Positions 43,151-51,611 are shown, numbered from the stretch's first letter. The stretch: DNA of 64,000 nt from Aedoeadaptatus urinae (GCF_900155585.1 NZ_LT707418.1:248001-312000), one strand, 5' to 3'. The notes: generated by a model not told the origin, from the sequence alone. A program made the numbers and translations.

Positions 43151-44119
43151 TTATTTTTTTATAAATTCGTAAATGCGTTGACCTAAAACTACGCCCTGTT
43201 CTCTGGATGCATTGGTCTTCGGTCTGAATTGATTGTTCTCGTAGCCCGACATCAGGCCCATGGATTGAAGCTCGTAAACCGATTCACGGGCGTACTTGCT
43301 GATCTTGTTGTGATCGGCAAATGTGTTGCTGACGGCATGGCTTCCTTCCACGTTCACACTCTTTAAAAAGCGCGCGAGAATCGTCGCCATTTCTTCCCGG
43401 GTGATCTTGGCATTAGGCGCGAATTTTCCGTTACCCACGCCGTTGACCAAGCCGAGACGCGATGCGATCACCACGGATTCGTTTTTCGTGTCCTTGAAGG
43501 GGCTCTTGCCCGCAGCCAAGTGCACTCGTTCCACTTTTTCGTAGAGGCGCACGATGACTTCCGTAAACTCTTCCCGGCTGATCTCCTTTTTCATATCGGC
43601 CTTCACCGACGGGGGAATCAATCCGTTGTTGCCCGCCGCACTTAGCTCTTCCAGGGACCAGGCGCTGGAATTATTAAAGACGGGACGATAGCCGACGGAT
43701 ACGGCATTGCCGAAGGCACTACTTACGCCCTCAGCTACATAGCGCACCCGGAAGCTGTATTGATTGCTCCGAATGTTTATGGTTGTCAATTGAGTAAAGT
43801 CGTTTGCCGTTAAATTTTTCATGACCCGATCTTTTTCTGCGGCGGTCAGCTCGCCCTTGTAGACGTGGCCGCTTTTGGAAGACCAAGGCTCGAGATTTAC
43901 CTTGCTGTCGATTTCGTAGGCTACTTTTTTTCCTGCGGCCAGCTGTTCTTTGACCCAAGCGGGATTTTCCCAGCTAATGGTCACACCGGCTTCGTCGGGG
44001 CTCAAGGCCAAGGATAAAGCGCGGGGGCTTTCCATAGGAAGAGCGAATACTCCCCGAGCGGGAATCAATATTCCCACCAATAAAAAAAGTGCCAACATGC
44101 GTTTCAATGTGTATTTCAA
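43151..44119 (-). CDS. Secreted S-layer-homology (SLH) domain protein with Fn3-like N-terminal domain
   Basis: About 322 aa. Signal peptide (LKRMLALFLLVGILIPARGVFA), then a beta-rich region resembling fibronectin type III (VTISWENPAWV; YSFRVRYVAEG), then three SLH modules (near residues 155-205, 210-260 and 265-322; LGLVNGVGNGKFAPNAKITREEM is a typical core) that should anchor it to wall polymers. The start is uncertain: TTG 44117-44119 lies 6 bases after AAAGGGTG; GTG at 44126-44128 is the alternative. A WalR-like box precedes its promoter. Ligand of the Fn3-like part unknown. Confidence 0.85.
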   Translation of the reverse strand: MKYTLKRMLALFLLVGILIPARGVFALPMESPRALSLALSPDEAGVTISWENPAWVKEQLAAGKKVAYEIDSKVNLEPWSSKSGHVYKGELTAAEKDRVMKNLTANDFTQLTTINIRSNQYSFRVRYVAEGVSSAFGNAVSVGYRPVFNNSSAWSLEELSAAGNNGLIPPSVKADMKKEISREEFTEVIVRLYEKVERVHLAAGKSPFKDTKNESVVIASRLGLVNGVGNGKFAPNAKITREEMATILARFLKSVNVEGSHAVSNTFADHNKISKYARESVYELQSMGLMSGYENNQFRPKTNASREQGVVLGQRIYEFIKK

Positions 44120-44146
44120 TAGTAACACCCTTTCTTTGCTGCTAAG

Positions 44147-44175
44147 ACTATAGCAAAAGCCGGGTGGACCTTGAA
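44147..44175 (-). promoter_or_regulatory. Promoter of the SLH protein gene
   Basis: TTCAAG (44170-44175), 17-base spacer, TATAGT (44147-44152) on the minus strand. Weak -35, as expected for an activated promoter. Confidence 0.6.
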
Positions 44176-44190
44176 GGGGTACGGGAGAAT

Positions 44191-44207
44191 TGTAACGGAA
44201 TTGTCAC
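44191..44207 (+). promoter_or_regulatory. WalR-like direct repeat upstream of the SLH gene
   Basis: TGTAAC-GGAAT-TGTCAC matches TGTWAH-N5-TGTWAH at 11 of 12 positions, 39 bases upstream of the -10. Same orientation and nearly the same distance as the exact box before the NlpC/P60 gene. Confidence 0.58.
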
Positions 44208-44212
44208 TTTTT

Positions 44213-44734
44213 TTATTTGATTTTTATAATTTGAAAGTTGTCGATTCTGTAATCGAAGAAATGTCTCACGTCCCCTTTCTGTGCCGCCAGCACCAATCGC
44301 ATAAATCCGTCGTGGCTCACGTAAAGGGTATCCTCTTCCGCCGTCCGTAAAAACATTTCCGCCCGCTTATAAGCCTCCCTCAGGCTTTCACCCTCCGGCG
44401 GCGGAAAGGCAAAAGGATCGTCGATCCAGGGCTTCAGAGCGTCGCCGAAGGCGTCATAGGCATCGTTAAAGCTGCGTCCCTCCAAGACCCCAAGACTCAC
44501 TTCACGAATCAAAGGCTCTTCGGTCACGGGCAGATCTTCGGCGACGATGGCCGCCGTCTCTTTGGCGCGAAGATAGGGACTGCAGGCGACGGCTTTGACA
44601 TGAAGGGCGCGCACTTCTTCCCGGAGTTTTAAAACAATCTCCTCCTCTACGGGAAGCAGGGGCTCCGTCGGCGTAGCGTAACATTTTTTTTCGTTGGCCA
44701 ATGTTTTTCCGTGGCGCATCATATAAATGCTCAT
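44213..44734 (-). CDS. cobC: Histidine phosphatase, probable alpha-ribazole phosphatase CobC
   Basis: 173 aa branch-1 histidine phosphatase. Catalytic motif MMRHGKTLAN (R7-H8-G9), acid/arginine region CSPYLRAKETA, and the second histidine in LYVSHDGFMRL. As the last gene of the cobalamin operon, coupled to cobS by an ATGA overlap, it most likely removes the phosphate from alpha-ribazole-5'-phosphate or adenosylcobalamin-5'-phosphate. The general family also includes phosphoglycerate mutases, so the substrate is inferred from context. No hairpin terminator follows. Confidence 0.85.
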   Translation of the reverse strand: MSIYMMRHGKTLANEKKCYATPTEPLLPVEEEIVLKLREEVRALHVKAVACSPYLRAKETAAIVAEDLPVTEEPLIREVSLGVLEGRSFNDAYDAFGDALKPWIDDPFAFPPPEGESLREAYKRAEMFLRTAEEDTLYVSHDGFMRLVLAAQKGDVRHFFDYRIDNFQIIKIK

Positions 44735-45459
44735 GAGAAAAATACTCCGAATAAAATCAGGACCAAGAGCTCTGCCGTCTCCACGATGGCACCGTAAACG
44801 TCGCCGGTGAGGCCGCCGATTTTTTTTACGGACCATCGCCCGAAGAGGGCGCCGTAGAGGCAGGCGGCGATGGGATAGAGAAAATAGCTTGCGCCTCGCG
44901 TAAAGAAAATGATCGCCGCGAGAATCAGCCACTGCAGGTAATAGCTCTTTTTCGACGCACACTTCTTAAAGAAATTTCCCATGGAGGAGCTTTTCGCCGA
45001 GGGGAAAAAGTGGATCGCCGTCAAAAGACCCATGCGAGCCGAGGCAAACAAAATGCCCATTTCCACAGGCTGAATGGCCACCGACGCCAGGACGGCAAAT
45101 TTTCCCAATAAAACCAAAACGAGAGAAAGAACGGCGAAGGTGCCGATGGTGGAATCGTGCATGATTTCCGCGATGCGATCTCTCTCGCGATTGGACAAAA
45201 AGCCGTCCGCCGTATCCATGAGCCCGTCTACGTGGATGCCCCCGTTTAACAGGTACCAGGTGAGGAGCCCCAAAAAGGCGGCAAAGAGCGGCCCTACGTC
45301 GTAGAAGTAATTATTCACCGACGCGACGACAACTCCCATAAGAAAGGCGATCCAGGGAAACCAGAAGAGGCTCTTTGCCGCTTCTTTTTCGCTGAAATCC
45401 GTTTTTATAAAGACGGGGATGCGCGTAATAAATTGAATGGCTAAAAGAAAACTATTCAT
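44731..45459 (-). CDS. cobS: Adenosylcobinamide-GDP ribazoletransferase (cobalamin synthase)
   Basis: 242 aa membrane protein joining adenosylcobinamide-GDP to alpha-ribazole. Signature segments: FITRIPV, GGIHVDGLMDTADGFLSN, RDRIAEIMHDSTIGTFA and LTGDVYGAIVE; six or seven membrane helices. Start ATG 45457-45459 overlaps the cobU stop as ATGA. The metal-binding Asp-rich motif is complete. Confidence 0.95.
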   Translation of the reverse strand: MNSFLLAIQFITRIPVFIKTDFSEKEAAKSLFWFPWIAFLMGVVVASVNNYFYDVGPLFAAFLGLLTWYLLNGGIHVDGLMDTADGFLSNRERDRIAEIMHDSTIGTFAVLSLVLVLLGKFAVLASVAIQPVEMGILFASARMGLLTAIHFFPSAKSSSMGNFFKKCASKKSYYLQWLILAAIIFFTRGASYFLYPIAACLYGALFGRWSVKKIGGLTGDVYGAIVETAELLVLILFGVFFS

Positions 45460-45986
45460 TTGATCTTCACCGGAATTCCCGATATACAGGCGTAGACTTC
45501 GTCCGCCGCCTGTGCCAACCGTTGATTCACCCGCCCCTGAATGTCTCTGAAGGCGCGGGAGACGGGATGCATGGGAACGATGCCGCTGCCCACTTCGTTG
45601 GTGACGATGAATAAATCGCAGGATGCGCGCCTCGCCGCGGCGATTAAATCCCGAAGCTCGTCCATGCACAGGCCTTCGATTTTTTCCTCGTCGATGAGGT
45701 CACTGCCATCGGAATACTTCCACAGATAATTGGAAAGCATCACCGTCACGCAGTCCAAGAGGACGGCGTCCTCCCCCTCTATGGCCTCCGCCAAATCATG
45801 GTCCCGCTCCGCCGTGCGCCAGGAGGCGGGCCGCCTGCTTTTATGTGCCTCGATGCGGCGAATCATTTCTGCATCATCTGCGGCCTGTGCCGTGGCGATA
45901 TAGAGGACCTTGTCGTAAGCCTTCGCCCGCGATTCGGCGTAGGCGCTTTTTCCGCTGCGGGCGCCGCCGGTTATTAATGTAATCAT
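45456..45986 (-). CDS. cobU: Bifunctional adenosylcobinamide kinase/guanylyltransferase
   Basis: 176 aa P-loop enzyme that phosphorylates adenosylcobinamide and transfers GMP to it. P-loop TGGARSGKSAYAE at the N-terminus, RIEAHKSRRPASWRT with the guanylylated histidine region, LLDCVTVMLSNYL and VTNEVGSGIVP. Overlaps cobT by 4 bases (ATGA). Acts just before cobS in the pathway. Confidence 0.96.
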   Translation of the reverse strand: MITLITGGARSGKSAYAESRAKAYDKVLYIATAQAADDAEMIRRIEAHKSRRPASWRTAERDHDLAEAIEGEDAVLLDCVTVMLSNYLWKYSDGSDLIDEEKIEGLCMDELRDLIAAARRASCDLFIVTNEVGSGIVPMHPVSRAFRDIQGRVNQRLAQAADEVYACISGIPVKIK

Positions 45987-47053
45987 AGGGACTCCTTTTC
46001 GATATTGACCAACAGGCCCGGGTCGATGGCATTGTCTTCCATGGAGCCCATGTTTTTCATGGCGTAGATCGCCCCGTCCATCAGTTGAAAAAACAGAGGA
46101 CAGCCGCTCCCCTCTCCGAGGCGCATGGCGAGATCCATGGGCGGTATGAGACCCAAGTGGCGATTCAATAATGCCGAGGCCCTTTCCGCGCTCTTGTGGG
46201 ATAAAAAGACGTAGTCTTTTACGAAAGGTGCCAATTCAATGGCCGCAAGAGCCGCCGCACCGGTAACGAAGCCGTCCACCACCGCCGCCACCCTCGCCTC
46301 GGCACAGGCCAAGAACACGCCGACGAGACCGGCAAGATCCAAGCCGCCTACCTGAGCGATTTTGTGGATCGCATCGCCCTCGCCGCATCGACTGACGGCC
46401 CGCTTCACTACCGCCACTTTTTTCGCCAGCTGGGCCTCGGTAATGCCGGCGCCGTAGCCCACGCAAGCTTCGGCGGATTCGCCGGTTAAGGCACAGAGAA
46501 GGGCCGCCGAGGTGGTCGTGTTGCCGATACCCAGCTCGCCGGTACCCACCATACGTGCGCCTCTTGCGATCACATCTCGCGCCACATTTGCGCCCCGTTC
46601 AAAGGCGCGAAGGGCCTCGTCGCGAGTAATGGCGGGCTCCGCGGCGATGTTTCCCGTGCCGGGGCGGATGGATTTCTTTAAAATATTGGGCTCACGCTCC
46701 ATCTCTTCTTTCATGCCTATGTCCACGATGACGAGCTCCGTCCCCGCCCATACGCTTAATGCGGCGACGCCGGTTTCGCCACGAGCCATGGCGTTGGCGA
46801 GCATTTGCGTAAAGACCTGAGGCGATGAGCTGACATCCTCCGACACCACGCCGTTGTCAGCGCAAAAGACGATGACTGCCTTTTTGTCTACGTCAGGGAA
46901 GGTTCTCCCCTGTATCCCCGCCAGGCGAATGGTCATGGCTTCTAAATCCCCCAAGGATCCCGTAGGGTGGGTGCGATTGTCCCAATGTGCCTTGGCCCTT
47001 TTCATGGCCTCTCGATCTGCGGGGCCGATGCCGCGAATCAGTTCATCGATCAT
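45983..47053 (-). CDS. cobT: Nicotinate-nucleotide:dimethylbenzimidazole phosphoribosyltransferase
   Basis: 356 aa enzyme activating the lower-ligand base by phosphoribosyl transfer from nicotinate mononucleotide. FCADNGVVSEDVSSSPQVF, GMVGTGELGIGNTTTSAALL (in outline), VGGLDLAGLVG and KSAERASALLNRHLG are family landmarks, and the catalytic acidic region near the C-terminus (MRLGEGSGCPLFFQLMD) is present. Its base could be dimethylbenzimidazole or another; bza genes are not in the window. Overlaps the Cys-rich gene by 11 bases. Confidence 0.96.
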   Translation of the reverse strand: MIDELIRGIGPADREAMKRAKAHWDNRTHPTGSLGDLEAMTIRLAGIQGRTFPDVDKKAVIVFCADNGVVSEDVSSSPQVFTQMLANAMARGETGVAALSVWAGTELVIVDIGMKEEMEREPNILKKSIRPGTGNIAAEPAITRDEALRAFERGANVARDVIARGARMVGTGELGIGNTTTSAALLCALTGESAEACVGYGAGITEAQLAKKVAVVKRAVSRCGEGDAIHKIAQVGGLDLAGLVGVFLACAEARVAAVVDGFVTGAAALAAIELAPFVKDYVFLSHKSAERASALLNRHLGLIPPMDLAMRLGEGSGCPLFFQLMDGAIYAMKNMGSMEDNAIDPGLLVNIEKESL

Positions 47054-47303
47054 GCTTCTGCTTCCTCTCGTTTATTTCTTGCCGCAGACGCTCGTTAATG
47101 TAGTCGTAGCCCTTGGGACGATGGGGAATCAAACAGTTGGAGCAGTCCTTTACCCCGCCTACATAGGAAAAATTTCCGCCGCAATTTTCATCAAGCAGAT
47201 AAAGAGGGCAGTAACAGAACATGCAGTTGAAATCCCCTTCCATGGCGTGGCAGGGGAAGTATTTGCAATCTTTATTGGTGTAAAAGCGATAAGAGAATTC
47301 CAT
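47043..47303 (-). CDS. Cysteine-rich small domain protein in the cobalamin operon
   Basis: 86 aa with eight cysteines at positions 13, 18, 27, 30, 32, 41, 54 and 57 plus nearby histidines (CKYFPCHAM, CMFCYCPLY, CSNCLIPH), likely a zinc or Fe-S binding module. It matches the cysteine-rich small domain (PF04071-type) seen repeatedly beside cobalamin genes in anaerobes, with no established biochemical role. Embedded between cobK and cobT with overlaps of 32 and 11 bases, so it is certainly part of the operon. Confidence 0.85.
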   Translation of the reverse strand: MEFSYRFYTNKDCKYFPCHAMEGDFNCMFCYCPLYLLDENCGGNFSYVGGVKDCSNCLIPHRPKGYDYINERLRQEINERKQKHDR

Positions 47304-48030
47304 TTGAAATCCTTTCTACCAATGCCTTGGTCTCGGAAAAATTCAGCCCCTCTTCCGCCTCGGTGCGAATAACCAAAGAGGTCATGCCCAGTCGGGCGGC
47401 GGCTTCGATTTTTTCGTGAAAGCCGGAACCGGCGCCGCTGTTTTTCGTCACCAGGTAATCGGCTTTGGCGTGTTTAAACAGGGCCAGGTTCATCTCCAAA
47501 TCGAATGGCCCCAGCATGGCCACCATGTCTTCCATGGCCACGCCGGCGGCTGTTAATATGTCCACGCTCTTTGAGGATGGAATGATTCGATAGATGTGGC
47601 GGCTCTCTCCCTTCACCGACTCGAAAAGGTCGCAATGCTTGGAGCCCGTGGTAAAGAAAAAAGTGCCCGTTTTCTCCTTGATGTATGCGGCGCAGGATTC
47701 GTAATCGTCGAAGATTACATCCCCCGCCTCGTCCTCCACGGGTCGCTTAAAGCGATAGTAATCGATGCCCTGCTCCTTTGCCGCCGCCTTCGCCTCTTTC
47801 GACACGAGCTTCGCGAAGGGATGGCTCATGTCCACGACGGCGACGATACTTTGCTCGCGAATAAAGCTCTCCATGGCGGCTCTGTCCATGGGCCCCACGT
47901 GGACGTCCACGTCCTCGGGCAGGCGGTCCCGCCCCTCTTCTCCGGCAACGCTAATTACGAGGGCGCGCCTGTCCACGCTGCCCACGAGGCGCACGGATTC
48001 CGAAGTGCCGCCGATAATCCACAGCTTCAT
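47272..48030 (-). CDS. cbiJ: Cobalt-precorrin-6A reductase
   Basis: 252 aa NAD(P)H-dependent reductase of the corrin ring. N-terminal Rossmann loop MKLWIIGGTSESVRLV, DMSHPFAKLVSKEA, FFTTGSKHCDLFE and LVTKNSGAGSGFHEKIEAA are typical of CbiJ/CobK. Overlaps cbiH by 4 bases and the Cys-rich gene by 32. In the anaerobic route it acts on cobalt-precorrin-6A made by CbiD. Confidence 0.93.
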   Translation of the reverse strand: MKLWIIGGTSESVRLVGSVDRRALVISVAGEEGRDRLPEDVDVHVGPMDRAAMESFIREQSIVAVVDMSHPFAKLVSKEAKAAAKEQGIDYYRFKRPVEDEAGDVIFDDYESCAAYIKEKTGTFFFTTGSKHCDLFESVKGESRHIYRIIPSSKSVDILTAAGVAMEDMVAMLGPFDLEMNLALFKHAKADYLVTKNSGAGSGFHEKIEAAARLGMTSLVIRTEAEEGLNFSETKALVERISNGILLSLLHQ

Positions 48031-48755
48031 AATAGGTAGCCCCTGGGCGTAATCATGGCGCCGTTTCTTATGTAGGTCTCTTTGTTTCCCACGATGACCA
48101 TGGTATTCATATCGCAGAAGCTGTCGTCAAGATCGCCGACGGTGGTGAGGATTTTTTCTTCCCCTTCCCGCCGCGCGTGCTTCACCATGGCCACGGGCCG
48201 CGTGTCTTCGTAGCCCTCTTCTTTTAAAATCGCCATGGCTTCTTTTAAGTAATGGGGCCGCCCCTTGGATCGGGGATTGTAAAAGCAGATGACGAAATCC
48301 CCCTGTGCGGCGAGGCGAATACGCTTCTTGATCAAGTCCAGTGGCGTCATTAAATCGGAAAGGCTGATGGTCACCATGTCGTGCATAATCGGCGCACCGA
48401 CACAGGAGGCGGCGGCAAAATTGGCGCTGATGCCGGGAATGATTTCGATGTCGATGTCTTTGCCTTCCGCCAGCTCCAAGACGGGGCCCGCCATGCCGTA
48501 AAGGCCGGCGTCGCCGGTGGAAACCATGGCCGTTGTCTTTCCCACCTCCGCCGAGGCCAGGGCCATTTTGCAGCGTTCGATCTCCGACTTCATACCCGTG
48601 GTGTAGAGTTCTTTTCCGGCCGTGTAATTCTTAATGTAATTTAAGTAAGGCTTGTAGCCCACGATGACCTCGCTGGCCTTCAATGCCCGAATCATGCCCA
48701 GGGTGAAATCCTCTTCACCGCCGGGGCCGATGCCGATAATATATAATTTCTTCAT
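48027..48755 (-). CDS. cbiH: Cobalt-factor III / precorrin-3B C17-methyltransferase
   Basis: 242 aa SAM-dependent tetrapyrrole methylase catalysing C17 methylation with ring contraction. Start YIIGIGPGGEEDFT, VSTGDAGLYGMAGPVLEL, IIPGISANFAAASCVGAPIMHDM (in outline) and FVICFYNPRSKGRPHYL are diagnostic for CobJ/CbiH. 4-base overlaps on both sides. No fused extra domain. Confidence 0.95.
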   Translation of the reverse strand: MKKLYIIGIGPGGEEDFTLGMIRALKASEVIVGYKPYLNYIKNYTAGKELYTTGMKSEIERCKMALASAEVGKTTAMVSTGDAGLYGMAGPVLELAEGKDIDIEIIPGISANFAAASCVGAPIMHDMVTISLSDLMTPLDLIKKRIRLAAQGDFVICFYNPRSKGRPHYLKEAMAILKEEGYEDTRPVAMVKHARREGEEKILTTVGDLDDSFCDMNTMVIVGNKETYIRNGAMITPRGYLL

Positions 48756-49729
48756 CTTTTTTCCTCTGTAATGGTCAGGGTAAAGCCCCCTTCGCTAATT
48801 TTTTCCGCAATCATGGTTTCGCCGCCCATATAGGCCGCCGTGCAGGAGACGCTGGATACGCCGACGGTGGCTTTGACGAAGTCGCTGCCCGAACAGCGGT
48901 ATTCGTTTCTCGATAATTCCTCCGCGGTGTAAATCTTCAAAGGAACTCCGAGCTCCTTCGCCGCGTAAACGATGGCGGGCTCGTCTTTTTTTATGTCGAT
49001 GGTGTGGATGGCCGCCACGGCCATGGGATGGATTCCGTAATTATTCAACGTCTTTTTTATGAAGTCCACCAAGGCTTCGGGATCCGTTCCCTTTTTCGAG
49101 CCGATACCTAAGTGGATCCGCCTCGACACCAAATGAAGGGCGCTTTTGATTTTAACGTCGGTCGCGGAAACCACCACGCCGTCTTCCACATCCGCTTCAT
49201 CCATAGTCGCCACCCGCTTAATATTGGGATAGTACGGCACGGCATCTTCTTCTGAATACCAAAGAATTTCCCTTCCCGCTACCATGGCGGCGGCCACCCT
49301 CTTCATGGCCACCATATTGTCGAAGGCGTCATTTTCTTTTTGCGCAAAGACGTCGATGGCCTCAAAGCCCAAGCTGTCCGATGCCGTAGTGAGCACCGCC
49401 TCGGCGCCCATGACCTTCGCAAGCTCCAGTGCATAAGCATTGGCGCCGCCCAGGTGCCCGCTTAAAAGGGGAATAACGTAGCGGCCCACCGGATCGATAA
49501 CCACCACGGCGGGATCCCACCGCTTGTCATCCACAAAGGGCGCCATATAGCGCACGGCGATGCCCGCCGCGCCGATAAAGACGATGCGATCGTAGGCGTC
49601 GAAAATGTCGCCGAAAGCCTCTTTCTTTATCGGCCGCTGAAAGTCCTTGCCGTAGAGATCCTCTTGAGAAAAATACGTCTTCGCCAGGGCCGCCGCCTGA
49701 GGTGAAAAACATAACACCGCCGTCTTCAC
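48752..49729 (-). CDS. cbiG: Cobalt-precorrin-5A hydrolase
   Basis: 325 aa enzyme of the anaerobic route opening the delta-lactone and releasing acetaldehyde. An N-terminal domain with VFIGAAGIAVRYMAPFV and VIPLLSGHLGGANAYAL, and a C-terminal CbiG domain with HLGIGSKKGTDPEALVDFI and VSSVSCTAAYMGG. Presence of CbiG and CbiD indicates the oxygen-independent pathway. Overlaps cbiF and cbiH by 4 bases each. Confidence 0.95.
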   Translation of the reverse strand: MKTAVLCFSPQAAALAKTYFSQEDLYGKDFQRPIKKEAFGDIFDAYDRIVFIGAAGIAVRYMAPFVDDKRWDPAVVVIDPVGRYVIPLLSGHLGGANAYALELAKVMGAEAVLTTASDSLGFEAIDVFAQKENDAFDNMVAMKRVAAAMVAGREILWYSEEDAVPYYPNIKRVATMDEADVEDGVVVSATDVKIKSALHLVSRRIHLGIGSKKGTDPEALVDFIKKTLNNYGIHPMAVAAIHTIDIKKDEPAIVYAAKELGVPLKIYTAEELSRNEYRCSGSDFVKATVGVSSVSCTAAYMGGETMIAEKISEGGFTLTITEEKR

Positions 49730-50478
49730 TTCGTGCCCTTTCTGTATTCCGTGGAAAAATGTTTGTCGTAGAGCTTGCTCTTTTCGTAGTCCGTGTCGAG
49801 AAAGTCCCCGACGAGGATTTGGGCGTGCTTGTAAATATCCCGCCCTTCCATATCCTTCACGATGTCTTTTAATGTGGAGCGCACCACGATTTCGTCAGCC
49901 CAGGTGGCCTTATAGACCACGGCTATGGGCGTGTCGTCGGAATAGCCCTTTTTCAAATCCGCCACCAAGTCTTCCAACTGACCGGCGGATAAAAAGATCG
50001 CCATGGAGGCGCCATGGGCCGCCAGCTTGTCGATGGACTCGACCTCAGGCACCGGGGTGCGTCCGGCACGTCGGGTAAGGATCACCGTCTGGCTCACGCC
50101 GGGAAGGGTGAACTCCCGCTTTAAGCTGGCCGCCGCCGCGGAAAAAGAACTGACTCCGGGCACCACTTCGTAGCCGATGCCCCATTCGTCCAGAGCGTCC
50201 ATTTGCTCCTGGATAGCGCCGTAAAGGGAGGGGTCCCCTGTGTGGAGGCGCACGATCTTTTTCCCTGTCTCGTGGCTTTTCTTCATCACATCGAGTACTT
50301 CTTCTAAGTGCATGGTGGCGCTGTTGTAGATCTCGGCATCCTCTTTCGCCAAGTCCATGTGCCGGGCGTCTACCAAGCTGCCGGCGTAAATAATCACGTC
50401 GGCTTCTTCCAAGAGCCGCCTGCCCTTTACCGTAATTAAATCCACGTCGCCGGGACCGGCGCCGACAAATGAAATCAT
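49726..50478 (-). CDS. cbiF: Cobalt-precorrin-4 C11-methyltransferase
   Basis: 250 aa tetrapyrrole methylase. MISFVGAGPGDVDLITVKG, YAGSLVDARHMDLA, RLHTGDPSLYGAIQEQMDAL and VPGVSSFSAAAASLKREFTLP identify CbiF/CobM. The start at 50476-50478 gives the family N-terminus and an ATGA overlap with the cbiT stop; a frame 31 codons longer lies inside cbiT and is rejected. Confidence 0.96.
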   Translation of the reverse strand: MISFVGAGPGDVDLITVKGRRLLEEADVIIYAGSLVDARHMDLAKEDAEIYNSATMHLEEVLDVMKKSHETGKKIVRLHTGDPSLYGAIQEQMDALDEWGIGYEVVPGVSSFSAAAASLKREFTLPGVSQTVILTRRAGRTPVPEVESIDKLAAHGASMAIFLSAGQLEDLVADLKKGYSDDTPIAVVYKATWADEIVVRSTLKDIVKDMEGRDIYKHAQILVGDFLDTDYEKSKLYDKHFSTEYRKGTK

Positions 50479-51011
50479 CCTCTTCTCCCCTTTAAAATAA
50501 ATACGCCGTTTTCGGCGCGCAGCAGTCCCAACCGATCTTCTCTGGATACGGCCACATACTTTAGGCTCCAATCGTAGCCCCGGCTCTTAAAAAAAACCTT
50601 CATGGCCTCGGCGTGGCTCATGGTAATGAAATTGCCGGCCATGATGCCCCCGGGCTTTAAATGGTCGTGGGCGTAATCCAAAATGGCCTCCAACTGCCCC
50701 CTGCTGCCGCCGATAAAAATGCGGTCGTAGCTTTCATCTTTCAGACAAGCCGGCGCCTTCCCGCGAATCACTTCCATATTTACGCCGAAGGCTTCGGCGT
50801 TTTTCCCGATTAAATCCAAGGCCTCATCCTTGACTTCCGCCGCCGTGACTTCGCATCCCAAGGACGCCGCCGCCACGGATATGGAGCCCGTGCCCGCGCC
50901 GATGTCCAGAAAGGAAAGGCTCGGTGCCAATTCCATGCCCGCCACGGTGAGTATCCGCACCTCTTCCTTGGTCATGGGCACGTCGCCGCGAATAAAGTCG
51001 GCATCATTCAT
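50475..51011 (-). CDS. cbiT: Cobalt-precorrin-6B C15-methyltransferase (decarboxylating)
   Basis: 178 aa Rossmann-type SAM methyltransferase that methylates C15 and decarboxylates C12. FIRGDVPMTKEEVRILT at the start, motif I FLDIGAGTGSISVAAA, DRIFIGGSRGQLEAIL and GGIMAGNFIT. The start MNDADF (51009-51011) is preferred because CbiT homologues begin here and it sits in the cbiE stop overlap; a TTG 5 codons upstream is the alternative. Separate CbiE and CbiT rather than a fused CobL. Confidence 0.94.
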   Translation of the reverse strand: MNDADFIRGDVPMTKEEVRILTVAGMELAPSLSFLDIGAGTGSISVAAASLGCEVTAAEVKDEALDLIGKNAEAFGVNMEVIRGKAPACLKDESYDRIFIGGSRGQLEAILDYAHDHLKPGGIMAGNFITMSHAEAMKVFFKSRGYDWSLKYVAVSREDRLGLLRAENGVFILKGRRG

Positions 51012-51603
51012 CCAATTCAAGTTCAATCACCGCCAATGCTAAAGCTTCGTCTATGGAAATATCCTCGCCGATGGGCGCCGTTACCATTTTTTCCTCTTCG
51101 TAGGAAAGGTAACTCGCCCCATGGATCACGCCCTTGGCTCCTTTCGCCGCCAAGGCCTCGGACAGATCCCTCGCCGTAAAATGTTTATCCAAGAGCACGC
51201 AGCTTAGGGGCTCTTTTAAAAGCAGATCCACCTCCGGCTCCCTGCCGTGAAAGGAAAAGGCCCGCATCTTCTGCCAGGGGAGCTTCAGTGCCGCCGCCGC
51301 ACATTGCATGCTGCTTAAGCCGGGAATGACCTTGTCTACAGCGATGCCCTTGGCGCGAAAAGTACCGGCGAGACCGAAAAAGAGGGGATCGCCGCTGACG
51401 ACGACGGCCACATTTAAGGCGGGATCCAAATTCTCCTCTACCTCGCTCAACCTTTTTACCGCCACGATGTCCTTTCGAAGGGGCCGCAGCTTTTCCGCCA
51501 GGCGTGAGAAGGCGACGACGCGATCCGCCTCTTTTATGACCTCCACGGCTTCGTAGGTCATTTTCTTCAAATCGCCGGGGCCGGCGCCGACTATGGTAAT
51601 CAT
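51004..51603 (-). CDS. cbiE: Cobalt-precorrin-7 C5-methyltransferase
   Basis: 199 aa tetrapyrrole methylase. MITIVGAGPGDLKKMTYEA, VVVSGDPLFFGLAGTF, VIPGLSSMQCAAAALKLPW and FSFHGRE are typical of CbiE. Works with CbiT encoded next, overlapping by 8 bases. 8 bases after cbiD with a GGAG-type site. Confidence 0.95.
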   Translation of the reverse strand: MITIVGAGPGDLKKMTYEAVEVIKEADRVVAFSRLAEKLRPLRKDIVAVKRLSEVEENLDPALNVAVVVSGDPLFFGLAGTFRAKGIAVDKVIPGLSSMQCAAAALKLPWQKMRAFSFHGREPEVDLLLKEPLSCVLLDKHFTARDLSEALAAKGAKGVIHGASYLSYEEEKMVTAPIGEDISIDEALALAVIELELDE

Positions 51604-51611
51604 CGCTCCTC

